A program made the position numbers and the translations under genes. From Streptomyces violaceusniger Tu 4113 (GTDB taxonomy: Bacteria > Actinomycetota > Actinomycetes > Streptomycetales > Streptomycetaceae): 64,000 nt of DNA. The notes below the pieces were generated by a model, which was given only the letters and a program-made list of their open reading frames with translations, searched no databases and had not been told where the DNA came from. The DNA lies in NCBI RefSeq assembly GCF_000147815.2, contig NC_015957.1:10478001-10542000 (forward strand). The letters run 5' to 3'. Of the stretch, positions 27,721 through 36,752 are shown one piece after another. Within the stretch, counting starts at the first letter, position 1; each line of letters starts with the position of its first letter.

Positions 27721-27783
27721 TACGGTGTATGACGACGTGGTTGCGCTATACACCGTACAAGCACCGCTGTACGGCGTACAGCG
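27721..27783. promoter_or_regulatory. Operator region upstream of MFS/TetR genes
   Basis: Two elements: an inverted repeat TACGGTGTAT (27721-27730) / ATACACCGTA (27748-27757), and a 19-bp palindrome CGCTGTACGGCGTACAGCG (27765-27783). Both share the core GTAC/TACA half-site. Likely bound by the TetR_C-type regulator. Confidence 0.7.
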
Positions 27784-27869
27784 AATTATCGTCCACGCGC
27801 CGCACGCGCGTACGGGCCGGCGACCAGGGGGAAACCCGGCCACCGGCCCGTACGTACGGGACTCGAGCG

Positions 27870-30296
27870 TCAGTCGGAGGACTTGGAAGACGCCGAGGAC
27901 GCCGACGACTTCGAGGACTTCTGTGTCAGGTCATAGAGCGTGGTGCTGCCCACGGTGACCTTCTTGTAGGTGGCCTCGATCCAGGAGGTGATCTGGGACG
28001 AGGCCCCCTGGCCACCGCCCGGCCCGCCGCCCATACCGGTGCCCGAGGAGATGAAGTAGTGGATCTTGCCCTGCTTCACATACTCCTTGAACTGGGCGAG
28101 CGTCGGGGACGGGTCGCTGCCGTTGAAGCCGCCGATGGCCATCACGGGCTTCTGGGTGGCGAGTTGATAGCTCGCGGCGTTCTGGGAACCGATCGCCGCG
28201 GCCGCCCAGGTGTAGTCGTCGGCGTTCCTCTCCAGCTTCGACTCCGTCTTGGCATCGACCTGCTGACCGTCGAGCAGTCCGCCCATGCCGCCGCCGCGCC
28301 GGCCGCCCTCGCCCATGCCGCCACCGGGCAGCATGCCCGGGCGGCCGTTCTGCCCCTGGCCCTGACCCTGGGCGTTGCCCTTACCGTTCTGCGGAGACTG
28401 GCCGCCGCCCGGGAAACCCCCGCCGGGGAAGCCATTCTGACCGCCCGGCTGACCGCCGCCGGTGCCCCCGCCCGGCACGCCCTGCCGACCGCCCTGCCCC
28501 TGGCCCTGTTGGGCCTGGCCACCCTGCTGATTGCCCTGGCCTTGGCCCTGCCCCTGCTGGCCCGCGCCCTGGCGTCCGTTCTGCGTCCCCGGGCCGCCCA
28601 TCCGGCCGCCGCCCGGGAAGCCGCCACCGGGGCCGCCCATACCGCCCGCCACCGACGGACCTGCCGTCACGATGGAGCCGCGCTTCGGGGTGTCCACCGT
28701 GTTGAGCGTGTACGCGACCGGCCCGGCCAGCCCCGCCGCGAGGCCGAGGCCCGCCGCGGCCAGCGCCGCCTTCCGGCCGAGGCGCGCCGGCAGCAGCAGC
28801 CCGGCCGCCGCCGCGAGCCCGCCGATCAGCACCGCCCAGCGCAGCCAGGGGTACCAGTCCGCCGACCGCCCCAGCAGGACGTACGACATATAGGCGGTGA
28901 CCGCGACCGTGACGGCCAGCACCGCCGAGGCCGCCGACCCGGCCCGCCCGCCTTCGTTCCGCCGCTCCCACAGCAGCGCCGCGCCCATGCCCACGACCGC
29001 CGCGATATAGGGCGCCAGGGCAATGTTGTAGTACTGGTGGAAGATCCCGGACATGAAGCTGAAGGTGGCGAACGTCATCAGCAGCGCCCCGCCCCACACC
29101 AGGAAGGCCGCGCGCCGGGTGTCGGTGCGCCCCGCCCGCCAGGTCAGCCAGATACCGGCCGCCAGCAGGATGAACGCCGCGGGCAGCAGCCAGGCGATCT
29201 GACCGCCCATGTCGGAGCCGAAGAGCCGGTCGATCCCGGTCTCGCCCCACCCGCCGCCACCGCCACCGCCGCCACCCCGGCCGCCCCCGCCGACGCTGCC
29301 GGTCTCATTGCCGTTGATCCGGCCCAGACCGTTGTAGCCGAAGGTCAGCTCCAGGAAGCTGTTGTGCTGCGAACCGCCGATGTACGGACGCGAGGACGCC
29401 GGCCACAGCTCGACGATCGCGACCCACCAGCCGCCGGAGACCACCATCGCGAGCCCCGCGAGCAGCAGTTGCCCGATCCGCCGGCCGAACTTCGCCGGGG
29501 CGCACACCGCGTACACCACCACGAGCGGCGGCAGGATCAGCCACGCCTGGAGAGTCTTGGTGAGGAAGCCGAGGCCGAAGCAGACCCCCGCGAGCAGCAG
29601 CCACTTGGTGCGGGCGTCCTCCAGCGCGCGCAGCACGCAGTAGACCGCCGAGACCATCAGCAGACACAGCAGCGCGTCGGGGTTGTTGAAGCGGAACATC
29701 AGCGCCGCGACCGGGGTGACCGCGAGCGCCGCGCCCGCGATAAGCCCGGCGGCCGCGCTGAACCTGCGGCGTACGGCCGCGTACAGCACCCCGACCGTCG
29801 CGACGCCCATCAGCGCCTCGGGGACGAGGACCGCCCAGGAGGAGAGGCCGAAGAGCCGCACCGACAGGGCCATCGGCCACAGCGCGGCCGGGGGCTTGTC
29901 GACGGTGATGGAGTTCGCGGCGTCGGAGGAGCCGAAGAAGAACGCCTTCCAGCTCTCGCTGCCCGCCTGCACGGCGGCCGAGTAGAACTGGTTGGCGTAG
30001 CCGGACGCGCCCAGGCTCCAGAGGTAGAGCACGGTGGTCACGGCCAGCAGGGCCCACAGGGCGGGCCGCGCCCAGCGCGGGTCCTCCGGCCGTCCCCGCC
30101 AGGCCCGCGTCAGGCGCGAGCCGCCGGTGGCCTGTGGCCGCGCCGCCTGCCGCCCGTCCGGGGCCGCCGGGCCTGCCGGGGTCGTCGAAGCCACCGGGCT
30201 TGCCGAAGCCGCCAGGGGCTGTGGAGGCTGCGGGGCCGCCGGGGGCTGCGAGGGCGGCGGTCCGACGTCCCGGGTGCCGTGGTCGTACGTCGTCAT
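27870..30296 (-). CDS. ArnT/PMT-like GT39 membrane glycosyltransferase
   Basis: 808 residues from the ATG at 30296. A Pro-rich cytoplasmic leader is followed by about 11 membrane helices; the first loop has the acidic/aromatic pattern YANQFYSAAVQAGSESWKAF and ITVDKPPAALWPMALSVRLF seen in ArnT-like enzymes that take sugar from polyprenyl phosphate. A Gly-only run (about 15 Gly) sits in the loop near residue 345, and a long Gly/Gln tract lies near 560-680 before the C-terminal extracellular domain (QKPVMAIGGFNGSDPSPTLA, DLTQKSSKSS end). The start overlaps the GT2 gene stop by 4 bases (ATGA), so they are coupled. Confidence 0.9.
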   Translation of the reverse strand: MTTYDHGTRDVGPPPSQPPAAPQPPQPLAASASPVASTTPAGPAAPDGRQAARPQATGGSRLTRAWRGRPEDPRWARPALWALLAVTTVLYLWSLGASGYANQFYSAAVQAGSESWKAFFFGSSDAANSITVDKPPAALWPMALSVRLFGLSSWAVLVPEALMGVATVGVLYAAVRRRFSAAAGLIAGAALAVTPVAALMFRFNNPDALLCLLMVSAVYCVLRALEDARTKWLLLAGVCFGLGFLTKTLQAWLILPPLVVVYAVCAPAKFGRRIGQLLLAGLAMVVSGGWWVAIVELWPASSRPYIGGSQHNSFLELTFGYNGLGRINGNETGSVGGGGRGGGGGGGGGWGETGIDRLFGSDMGGQIAWLLPAAFILLAAGIWLTWRAGRTDTRRAAFLVWGGALLMTFATFSFMSGIFHQYYNIALAPYIAAVVGMGAALLWERRNEGGRAGSAASAVLAVTVAVTAYMSYVLLGRSADWYPWLRWAVLIGGLAAAAGLLLPARLGRKAALAAAGLGLAAGLAGPVAYTLNTVDTPKRGSIVTAGPSVAGGMGGPGGGFPGGGRMGGPGTQNGRQGAGQQGQGQGQGNQQGGQAQQGQGQGGRQGVPGGGTGGGQPGGQNGFPGGGFPGGGQSPQNGKGNAQGQGQGQNGRPGMLPGGGMGEGGRRGGGMGGLLDGQQVDAKTESKLERNADDYTWAAAAIGSQNAASYQLATQKPVMAIGGFNGSDPSPTLAQFKEYVKQGKIHYFISSGTGMGGGPGGGQGASSQITSWIEATYKKVTVGSTTLYDLTQKSSKSSASSASSKSSD

Positions 30297-31621
30297 CGGT
30301 TGTCGTTCCTCAAGTCGTCGGTGGTGGCCCCGCTGTCCGACGGGAAGACCCAGGCCCGGAAGAGCAGGAAGCGCAGAACGGTCGCGGCGAGGTTCGCCGC
30401 GATCAGCACGGCCAGTTCGGTGCCGTGCGAGGCGGTGCCGGGGGCGGCGTCCAGAGCGGCGAGGGAGCCGCTGGTCAGCACGAGGCCGATGCCGAAGACG
30501 ACCAGCCCCTGGGCCTGGTGGCGCATCGCGCGGTCCCGGCCGCGTACCCCGAAGGTGAGCCTCCGGTTGGCCGCGGTGTTGCCGAGCGCCGACAGCAGCA
30601 GCGCCAGCGCGTTGGCCATCTGCGGGCCGGTGCCCAGCCGGAAGAGGGAGTACAGCAGCAGATAGACCAGCGTGCTCAGGGCGCCGACCACACAGAACCC
30701 GACGAGTTGGCGGGCCAGGCCCTTCGGCACCCCGCTCAGCTCGCGGTCGCGCGGATCGTCGCCGAACGGGCGGCGCACCCGGTCCAGCGGCAGCCCACCG
30801 GTGGCCAGCGCACGCCCCACCCGCCACACGCCCCTGAGGTCCTCCGTGGCCGTCTTCACGAGGTGGACCGTGCTGTTGGGGTCGTCGACCCAGTCCACCG
30901 GCACCTCATGGATGCGCAGCCCGGCCCGCTCGGCGAGCACCAGCATCTCGGTGTCGAAGAACCACCCGGTGTCCTCGACCAACGGCAGCAGCCGCTCCGC
31001 GACGTCCTTACGGATCGCCTTGAAACCGCACTGGGCGTCGGAGAAGCGGGCGGCCAGGCTGCCGCGCAGGATCAGGTTGTACGCCCGCGAGATGAACTCC
31101 CGCTTGGGCCCGCGCACCACGCGTGAGCTGCGCGCCAGCCGCGATCCGATCGCCAGGTCGGAGTGACCGGAGATCAGCGGGGCGACCAGCGGCAGCAGTG
31201 CCTTGAGGTCCGTGGACAGATCGACGTCCATATAGGCGAGCACGGGCGCCTCGGACAGCGACCACACGGTGCGCAGCGCCCGCCCGCGCCCCTTCTGCTC
31301 CAGCCGGACCGCCGTCACCTCCTCGATGGACTCGTCGAGGTGGGCCGCGAGCTCGGGCGTGCGGTCCGTGCTGGCGTTGTCGGCGATGGTGATCCGGAAG
31401 CCGTACGGGAAGGTGCGGGCCAGATGGTCGTGGAGCCGTCGCACACACCGCTCGAGGTCCGCTTCCTCGTTGTAGACGGGGATGACGACGTCCAGCACCG
31501 GACGGCCGAGCTCGGCCATCACCGGCCCGCGCACGGGCAAGGTCTGCAGGGGTGTCTCGGGCGGAGCCCCGAGAGGGGTGTCGGTTCGCATGAGGTCGAC
31601 AGTCGCGAGCCGCGCTGTCAC
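30293..31621 (-). CDS. GT2 glycosyltransferase fused to GtrA-like flippase domain
   Basis: 442 residues. The GT-A domain (about 42-270) has VVIPVYNEEADLERCVRRL, DNASTDRT and the DVD metal motif in APVLAYMDVDLSTDLKALLP. The C-terminal 130 residues hold four helices of GtrA type (LARQLVGFCVVGALSTLVYL). This is the arrangement of enzymes that charge and flip polyprenyl-phosphate sugars, which fits donor supply to the GT39 protein downstream. The GTG start overlaps the kinase stop (GTGA); an ATG at 31591 is the alternative. Confidence 0.92.
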   Translation of the reverse strand: MTARLATVDLMRTDTPLGAPPETPLQTLPVRGPVMAELGRPVLDVVIPVYNEEADLERCVRRLHDHLARTFPYGFRITIADNASTDRTPELAAHLDESIEEVTAVRLEQKGRGRALRTVWSLSEAPVLAYMDVDLSTDLKALLPLVAPLISGHSDLAIGSRLARSSRVVRGPKREFISRAYNLILRGSLAARFSDAQCGFKAIRKDVAERLLPLVEDTGWFFDTEMLVLAERAGLRIHEVPVDWVDDPNSTVHLVKTATEDLRGVWRVGRALATGGLPLDRVRRPFGDDPRDRELSGVPKGLARQLVGFCVVGALSTLVYLLLYSLFRLGTGPQMANALALLLSALGNTAANRRLTFGVRGRDRAMRHQAQGLVVFGIGLVLTSGSLAALDAAPGTASHGTELAVLIAANLAATVLRFLLFRAWVFPSDSGATTDDLRNDNR

Positions 31622-33636
31622 GGCTGTGTGGTCAGCCTGTGGCCTGCCTGTGAGTCCGTTACAGCCTGGTGAACGCCTTGGTGAACGCCCCGGTGGACGG
31701 GCAGGTGGACCGGCAGGTGGACGCCGAACACGGTGCGCCCGGGAACGCTGTCCACCGTCACCTGCCCGTCGTGCGCGGCCACGACCGCGTGCACGATGGC
31801 CAGGCCGAGCCCCGTACTGCCCGCGCCGCGGGAGCGCGAGGCGTCGCCGCGTGCGAACCGTTCGAAGACATGCGGCAGCAGCTCGGGCGGGATGCCCGGA
31901 CCGTCGTCCTCGATCTCCAGCGAGACGTACGAGGGCGGCTGGGGCGGGCCGAAGGCCCCGGTGGCCACGGCGGCGCGGGCGGCCGCGTAGGGCGATCCGT
32001 ACAGCGATCCGTACGGCGGGGCATACGGCGAGCCGCCGCCCTTACGGTGCCCACGGGGGCCACCGGTCCCGGGGGCCCCGGGGGACACCCCGCCGGAAAC
32101 CCCGTAGGACAGGCCGTACGGCGCCCCGTAGGACAGGCCGTACGGCGCCGGATACGGCGAGGGGCACGGCGACGCCTGCGGCCCGCCCCACAGCACCCGC
32201 GCCGTGACCGTGGTACCGGCCGGGGTGTGGGTACGCGCGTTGGCGAGCAGGTTGACCAGCACCTGGTGCAGCCGGGCGTCGTCACCGTGGACGACCGTGG
32301 GTTCATCGGGCAGCTCCAGCCGCCACTCGTGGTCCGAGCCGACCGCCCGCGCATCGCTGACGGCGTCGACGACCAGCGGGGACAGATCGACCTCCGCATA
32401 TTCCAGGGGCCGGCCCGCGTCGAGCCGGGCCAGCAGCAGCAGATCCTCGACCAGCCCCGTCATCCGCCCGGCCTCGGACTCGACTCGGCCGAGGGCATGC
32501 CGGGTGTCTGGCCCGATCTCCTCCCGGCCGCGCCGGGTCAGCTCGGCGTAGCCGCGGATCGAGGCGAGCGGCGTACGGAGCTCATGGCTGGCGTCGGCGA
32601 CGAACTGCCGCACCCGCGTCTCGCTCTCCTGGCGGGCCGCGAGCGCCGACTCCACATGGCCGAGCATGCGGTTGAGCGCCGCGCCCACCTGGCCGACCTC
32701 GGTACGCGGATCGGCCTCCGAGGCCGGGACGCGCTCGCGCAGCGCCACCTCCCCGCTGTGCAGGGGGAGTTCGGAGACCCGGGTCGCGGTCGCGGCCACC
32801 CGGCGCAGCGGGCGCAGCGAGATGCCGACCATCGCGGCCCCGGCGATCCCGGCCGCTACCAGCCCGGCCGCGGCCACGCAGAACTCCACGAGGATGAGGG
32901 TGTTGACCGTCTCCTGGGTCTGGCCGAGCGGGAAGGCGAGGATGATGCCGCCTTCCCGGTGGTCCCACTGGGCCACGGCCCGATAGCCGCCGAGGCCGGG
33001 CAGATCGATGGTGTGCACCTGTCCGTCCAGGGGGACGGCCGCGAGCGCCTTCCGCTGTCCGCTGGTCAGGGAGTCCACCCGGCCCTCGACATCCATGTCG
33101 TTCGTCATGGGCGAGTCATTGCTCTTGCCGGACCTGGAGATCTCGCCGTCCTGGCCGATACGCGCCCCCACCGTGCCGATGGGCTGACCGGGCGAGGCGA
33201 CGAAGAGCACATCGTCCCGGGGGAGTTCGCGCGCCGGGCCCGGCTTGTTCAGGAACCGCCCGACCGATGCGCGCAGATCGTCGTCCACCTGGCCCTGGAG
33301 GTACGACTGCAGGGCGAGGGTCGTGACCGTGCCGATCACCGCGCAGACGACCGCGATCAGCGCGACGGCCGAGACGACCAGGCGGGTGCGCAGGGACCAG
33401 GGGCGGCGCCCGCCCCGCTGAGCGCGCCGGGCGTGCGCCCGCCCCTGCGCCGCTCCGGCGCTCCGGGGCGGCCCGGGGGCGGGAGGCGCCTCGGGGGCGC
33501 CGGGCGGCCCGGGGACGGCAGACGTCTCACGGACACCGGGCGCCTCAGGGACACGAGGCGCGTCAGGGACACCAGGCGGCTCAGGGACACCAGGCGGCTC
33601 AGGGACCCCGGACGGCCGGATCGGGGGGTGCGCCAC
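31618..33636 (-). CDS. Sensor histidine kinase with Pro/Tyr-rich insert in ATPase domain
   Basis: 672 residues. A Pro-repeat cytoplasmic leader (about 80 residues of VPEPPG-like units), TM1 at 86-108, an extracytoplasmic sensor to about 245, TM2 and HAMP follow. The HisKA motif DASHELRTPL has phospho-acceptor His351. The N-box (LVNLLANARTHTPAGT) and the G1 box (DDGPGIPPELLPHVFERF) are normal but separated by an extra ~75 residues rich in Pro/Tyr/Gly. The gene starts 5 bases after the response regulator stop. Confidence 0.93.
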   Translation of the reverse strand: MAHPPIRPSGVPEPPGVPEPPGVPDAPRVPEAPGVRETSAVPGPPGAPEAPPAPGPPRSAGAAQGRAHARRAQRGGRRPWSLRTRLVVSAVALIAVVCAVIGTVTTLALQSYLQGQVDDDLRASVGRFLNKPGPARELPRDDVLFVASPGQPIGTVGARIGQDGEISRSGKSNDSPMTNDMDVEGRVDSLTSGQRKALAAVPLDGQVHTIDLPGLGGYRAVAQWDHREGGIILAFPLGQTQETVNTLILVEFCVAAAGLVAAGIAGAAMVGISLRPLRRVAATATRVSELPLHSGEVALRERVPASEADPRTEVGQVGAALNRMLGHVESALAARQESETRVRQFVADASHELRTPLASIRGYAELTRRGREEIGPDTRHALGRVESEAGRMTGLVEDLLLLARLDAGRPLEYAEVDLSPLVVDAVSDARAVGSDHEWRLELPDEPTVVHGDDARLHQVLVNLLANARTHTPAGTTVTARVLWGGPQASPCPSPYPAPYGLSYGAPYGLSYGVSGGVSPGAPGTGGPRGHRKGGGSPYAPPYGSLYGSPYAAARAAVATGAFGPPQPPSYVSLEIEDDGPGIPPELLPHVFERFARGDASRSRGAGSTGLGLAIVHAVVAAHDGQVTVDSVPGRTVFGVHLPVHLPVHRGVHQGVHQAVTDSQAGHRLTTQP

Positions 33637-33640
33637 GGTG

Positions 33641-34378
33641 CTACTCCCCGGGCTTGATCAGATACCCGGCGCCACGCCGGGTGTGGATCATCGGGCTGCG
33701 CCCCGCGTCGATCTTGCGCCGTAGATACGAGATGTAGAGCTCGACGACGTTGGCCTGGCCGCCGAAGTCATAGCTCCAGACCCGGTCGAGGATCTGCGCC
33801 TTGCTGAGCACCCGGCGCGGATTGCGCATGAGATAGCGCAGCAGCTCGAACTCGGTCGCGGTGAGATGGATCTCCCGGCCGCCGCGCGACACCTCATGGC
33901 TGTCCTCGTCGAGGATCAGATCGCCGACGGCCAGCACCGACTCGCTGCGCGCGGCCGCCGCCCCCGACCTGCGCAGCAGGCCCCGCAACCGGGCGACGAC
34001 CTCCTCCAGGCTGAACGGCTTGGTGACGTAGTCGTCGCCGCCCGCCGTCAGCCCCGCGATCCGGTCCTCCACCGCGTCCCGCGCGGTCAGGAACAGCACC
34101 GGGATATCGGGCAGTTCGCGGCGCAGCCGCCCCAGCACCGTGAGCCCGTCCATATCGGGCAGCATGACGTCCAGGACCACCGCGTCCGGGCGCAGCTCAC
34201 GGGTGATCCGGATCGCCTCCGCGCCGTCGCCCGCGGTGCGCACCTCCCAGCCCTCGTAGCGCAGTGCCATCGACAGCAGATCGGCGAGCGCCGACTCGTC
34301 GTCCACGACCAGCACCCGGACGGGGCTCCCGTCGGGGCGTAGCAGCTCGGTACGCCCATGGGGCGAGGTCGGCATCAT
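33641..34378 (-). CDS. OmpR-family response regulator
   Basis: 245 residues from the ATG at 34378 with GGAGG upstream; an open frame to 34633 runs through a tandem repeat and is not used. The receiver has D26/D27 and phospho-acceptor D70 (AVVLDVMLPDMDG), with the conserved Lys in VTKPFSLEEV. The C-terminal winged helix reads HLTATEFELLRYLMRNPRRV, ending RRGAGYLIKPGE. It heads a four-gene operon (regulator, kinase, GT2/GtrA, GT39), so the system probably responds to envelope state and controls cell-surface glycosylation (inference). Confidence 0.94.
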   Translation of the reverse strand: MMPTSPHGRTELLRPDGSPVRVLVVDDESALADLLSMALRYEGWEVRTAGDGAEAIRITRELRPDAVVLDVMLPDMDGLTVLGRLRRELPDIPVLFLTARDAVEDRIAGLTAGGDDYVTKPFSLEEVVARLRGLLRRSGAAAARSESVLAVGDLILDEDSHEVSRGGREIHLTATEFELLRYLMRNPRRVLSKAQILDRVWSYDFGGQANVVELYISYLRRKIDAGRSPMIHTRRGAGYLIKPGE

Positions 34379-34460
34379 GGGCCCCACCCTCCGGGCGGGT
34401 CCTGAGAGGTCGCTTTCGGCTACCTGTGAATTACCTGAGAATCTTGTGGCGACACGGAGC

Positions 34461-34560
34461 ACCCGTGGGGACACGGAGCAACGGCGAGGGACGCGGAACG
34501 ACGGCAGGGAACGCGGAACGACGGCAGGGAACGCGGAACGCCTGCGGGGAACGCGGAACA
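34461..34560. repeat. 20-bp tandem repeat in divergent promoter region
   Basis: Five successive 20-base units; the two central ones are identical (ACGGCAGGGAACGCGGAACG at 34501-34520 and 34521-34540). They fill most of the 229-base gap between the response-regulator start and the oxidoreductase start. Confidence 0.85.
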
Positions 34561-34607
34561 ACCCGGGGCCACGGAATAAGCGGAAGGACTCTCCGGCTTC
34601 CCCCTGT

Positions 34608-35486
34608 ATGAGTTCTCGTCCCGCACTTGGCAAGATCGGCGTCTGGACCGCGGCCCTGAAGACGGATTCCCTACCATCAGAGCAGGTCAGCGAGGTGGCG
34701 GCCGAACTGGACGAGCTGGGGTACGGCGCGATCTGGCTCGGTGGCAGCCCCAGCCCGGATCAGGCCGGCGTCCTGCTGGACGCCACCTCCCGGATCACCA
34801 TCGCGACCGGAATCCTGAGCATCTGGGACCACGAGGCGGCCTACGTGGCCGAGCGGCACACCGCGCTCAACGCGGCCCACGACGGCCGCTTCCTCCTCGG
34901 CCTCGGCGTCAGCCACAGCGCGCTCGCCGGTGAGCGCTATCGGCGTCCGTACACGGCGATGAAGGAGTACCTGACCGCCCTGGACTCCGCTCCGTCCCCG
35001 GTTCCCGCCTCCCAGCGGGTCCTCGCCGCCCTGGGCCCCAAGATGCTGGAGCTGGCCCGCGACCGCGCGGCCGGCGCGCATCCGTATCTCGTCACTCCGG
35101 AGCACACCGCCGAGGCCCGCGACATCCTGGGGAAAGATTCCGTGCTCGCGCCGGAGCTGAAGGTCGTCCTCGACACGGATCTGGACCGCGCCCGCACCAC
35201 GGCCCGCGGCTACCTCGCCCGCTACCTGGCGCTGCCCAACTACACCAACAACTTCCGGCGGCTGGGCTTCGAGGACGCGGACTTCGCGGACGGTGGCAGC
35301 GACCGTCTCATCTCCGCCATGTTCGCCCTCGGTGACGCGGAGGTGATCCGGGCGCGCGTCGACGAGTTCCTGGCCGCGGGCGCGGACCATGTCGCGATCC
35401 AGGCGGTGACCGAAAGCCCGTTGGCCGACGTCCCGCGCGCGCAGTGGCGCACGCTGGCCGAGGCGCTGCCGCTGGACAAGGGCTGA
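34608..35486 (+). CDS. LLM-class F420-dependent oxidoreductase
   Basis: 292 residues from the ATG at 34608 (MSSRPALGKIGVWTAALKTD). The luciferase-like TIM barrel shows LDELGYGAIWLGGSPSPDQA, an ITIATGILSIWDHEA strand and DGRFLLGLGVSHSALAGERY, as in Streptomyces TIGR03620-type F420 enzymes. No ribosome site is obvious, so the mRNA may be leaderless. The reaction is hydride transfer with F420H2 on an unknown substrate. Confidence 0.9.
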   Translation: MSSRPALGKIGVWTAALKTDSLPSEQVSEVAAELDELGYGAIWLGGSPSPDQAGVLLDATSRITIATGILSIWDHEAAYVAERHTALNAAHDGRFLLGLGVSHSALAGERYRRPYTAMKEYLTALDSAPSPVPASQRVLAALGPKMLELARDRAAGAHPYLVTPEHTAEARDILGKDSVLAPELKVVLDTDLDRARTTARGYLARYLALPNYTNNFRRLGFEDADFADGGSDRLISAMFALGDAEVIRARVDEFLAAGADHVAIQAVTESPLADVPRAQWRTLAEALPLDKG

Positions 35487-35525
35487 GTCCCTCAGCCCGC
35501 AACCCCTCAGCCCTTCACTCCCTCC

Positions 35526-35556
35526 CCCGCCCGGCGCCGACATGGCGCCGGGCGGG
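35526..35556. terminator. Bidirectional hairpin terminator
   Basis: CCCGCCCGGCGCC (35526-35538) pairs with GGCGCCGGGCGGG (35544-35556) over a 5-base loop, between two convergent genes. Confidence 0.75.
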
Positions 35557-35561
35557 CCGTC

Positions 35562-36455
35562 TCATATCCCGGATATCCCCGAGATCCCGAACAGCCGCGC
35601 CGCGTTCCCGTAGCACACCGCGCGCAGCCACTCCTCGTCCTGGCCGATCCGCGTCAGCGCGTCCAGCGCATGCAGATACCCGTACGGGATGTTGGGGAAG
35701 TCGCTCCCGAACAGCACCCGGTCCCCCAGCGCGGCCAGCCTTCCCCGCTCCGCCCGCGGAAACGGCCACCGGCTCTCGGTGAAGTCGGTGAAGGCCATCG
35801 TGGTGTCCAGATACACCCCCTCGTACCGCTCCGCCAGCGCCAGGAAGTCCGCGTACTCCGGCAGCCCCATATGCGCGATGATCAGGCGCAGCCGAGGATG
35901 ACGGGCCAGCACCCGCCCCACCGGCTCCGGTCCGGTGTACTTGCCCGGGTCGGGCCCCGATCCGCAGTGGATGACGATGGGCGTCCCGCTCTCGGCGAGC
36001 GTGCCCCACACCGGGTCGAGCAGCGCGTCGCCCGGGTCGTACGCCCCCACCTGCACATGGGCCTTGAACACCCGCGCCCCGCCCTCGAGCGCCGCGCCCA
36101 CGTACCCCTCGACGCCAGGCTCGGGGAAGAAGGTCGCGGTGTGCAGACAGTCGGGCGTACGGGCGGCGAACCCGGCCGACCAGTCGTTCAGCCACCGGGC
36201 CATGTCCGGCTTGTGGGGATAGAGCATCGAGGTGAAGGCCCGCACCCCGAACGCTCTTAGCACCGCGAGGCGTTCGTCCTCCTCCTCGCGGTAGGTGATG
36301 TGCCAGCGGGGCTCGACGGCGTCGAAGTAGGCCCAGACCTTGTCCAGTACGCGCTGCGGCATGAAGTGGGTGTGCACATCGATAAGTCCGGGCAGCCCGA
36401 GCTCCTGCCAGAATCGCTGCACCGACACCACGGCGGGATCGTCCATGCGGATCAC
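35562..36455 (-). CDS. Amidohydrolase-2 family metal-dependent hydrolase
   Basis: 297 residues. IDVHTHFMP near residue 25 supplies the first metal-binding His pair; IVIHCGSGPD, LIIAHMGLPEY and the final Asp in VLFGSDFPNIPYGY complete the TIM-barrel metal site of the amidohydrolase-2 (ACMSD-like) group. Members hydrolyse or decarboxylate small aromatic acids or lactones; the substrate is unknown. An ATG three codons in (36446) is an alternative start. Confidence 0.9.
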   Translation of the reverse strand: MIRMDDPAVVSVQRFWQELGLPGLIDVHTHFMPQRVLDKVWAYFDAVEPRWHITYREEEDERLAVLRAFGVRAFTSMLYPHKPDMARWLNDWSAGFAARTPDCLHTATFFPEPGVEGYVGAALEGGARVFKAHVQVGAYDPGDALLDPVWGTLAESGTPIVIHCGSGPDPGKYTGPEPVGRVLARHPRLRLIIAHMGLPEYADFLALAERYEGVYLDTTMAFTDFTESRWPFPRAERGRLAALGDRVLFGSDFPNIPYGYLHALDALTRIGQDEEWLRAVCYGNAARLFGISGISGI

Positions 36456-36634
36456 GGTAGTTGCCCCGGGTGTCTGTGCTACAGCCTGGTCTCAGGGCCA
36501 CGGCGAGTTGATCACAGCCTCAACCAGTGGTTTTGTCACGCCCATGATGATCTGCGGTGACAAGATCACCACAAGGGGAACCGACAAGGTGAACCGACGC
36601 TCCGGCACCGGCGTATCCGCCTGAGACCAGGCGG

Positions 36635-36702
36635 CCACCGCCTGAGGCCACGTCCTAAGGCACCGCCTAAGGCCACCACCTAAGGCCACCGCCTGAGGCC
36701 AG
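36635..36702. repeat. 13-bp tandem repeat with CCTNAGG cores
   Basis: Five units of 12-13 bases of the form GGCCACCGCCTAA, each holding a CCTNAGG palindrome at the junction. They lie 51 bases before the lipoprotein start. The 297-base gap 36456-36752 otherwise shows no gene. Confidence 0.75.
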
Positions 36703-36752
36703 CCGCCCGCCCGACGTCGTCACCGACCACGACCAGCCACGGGGGACCATCC

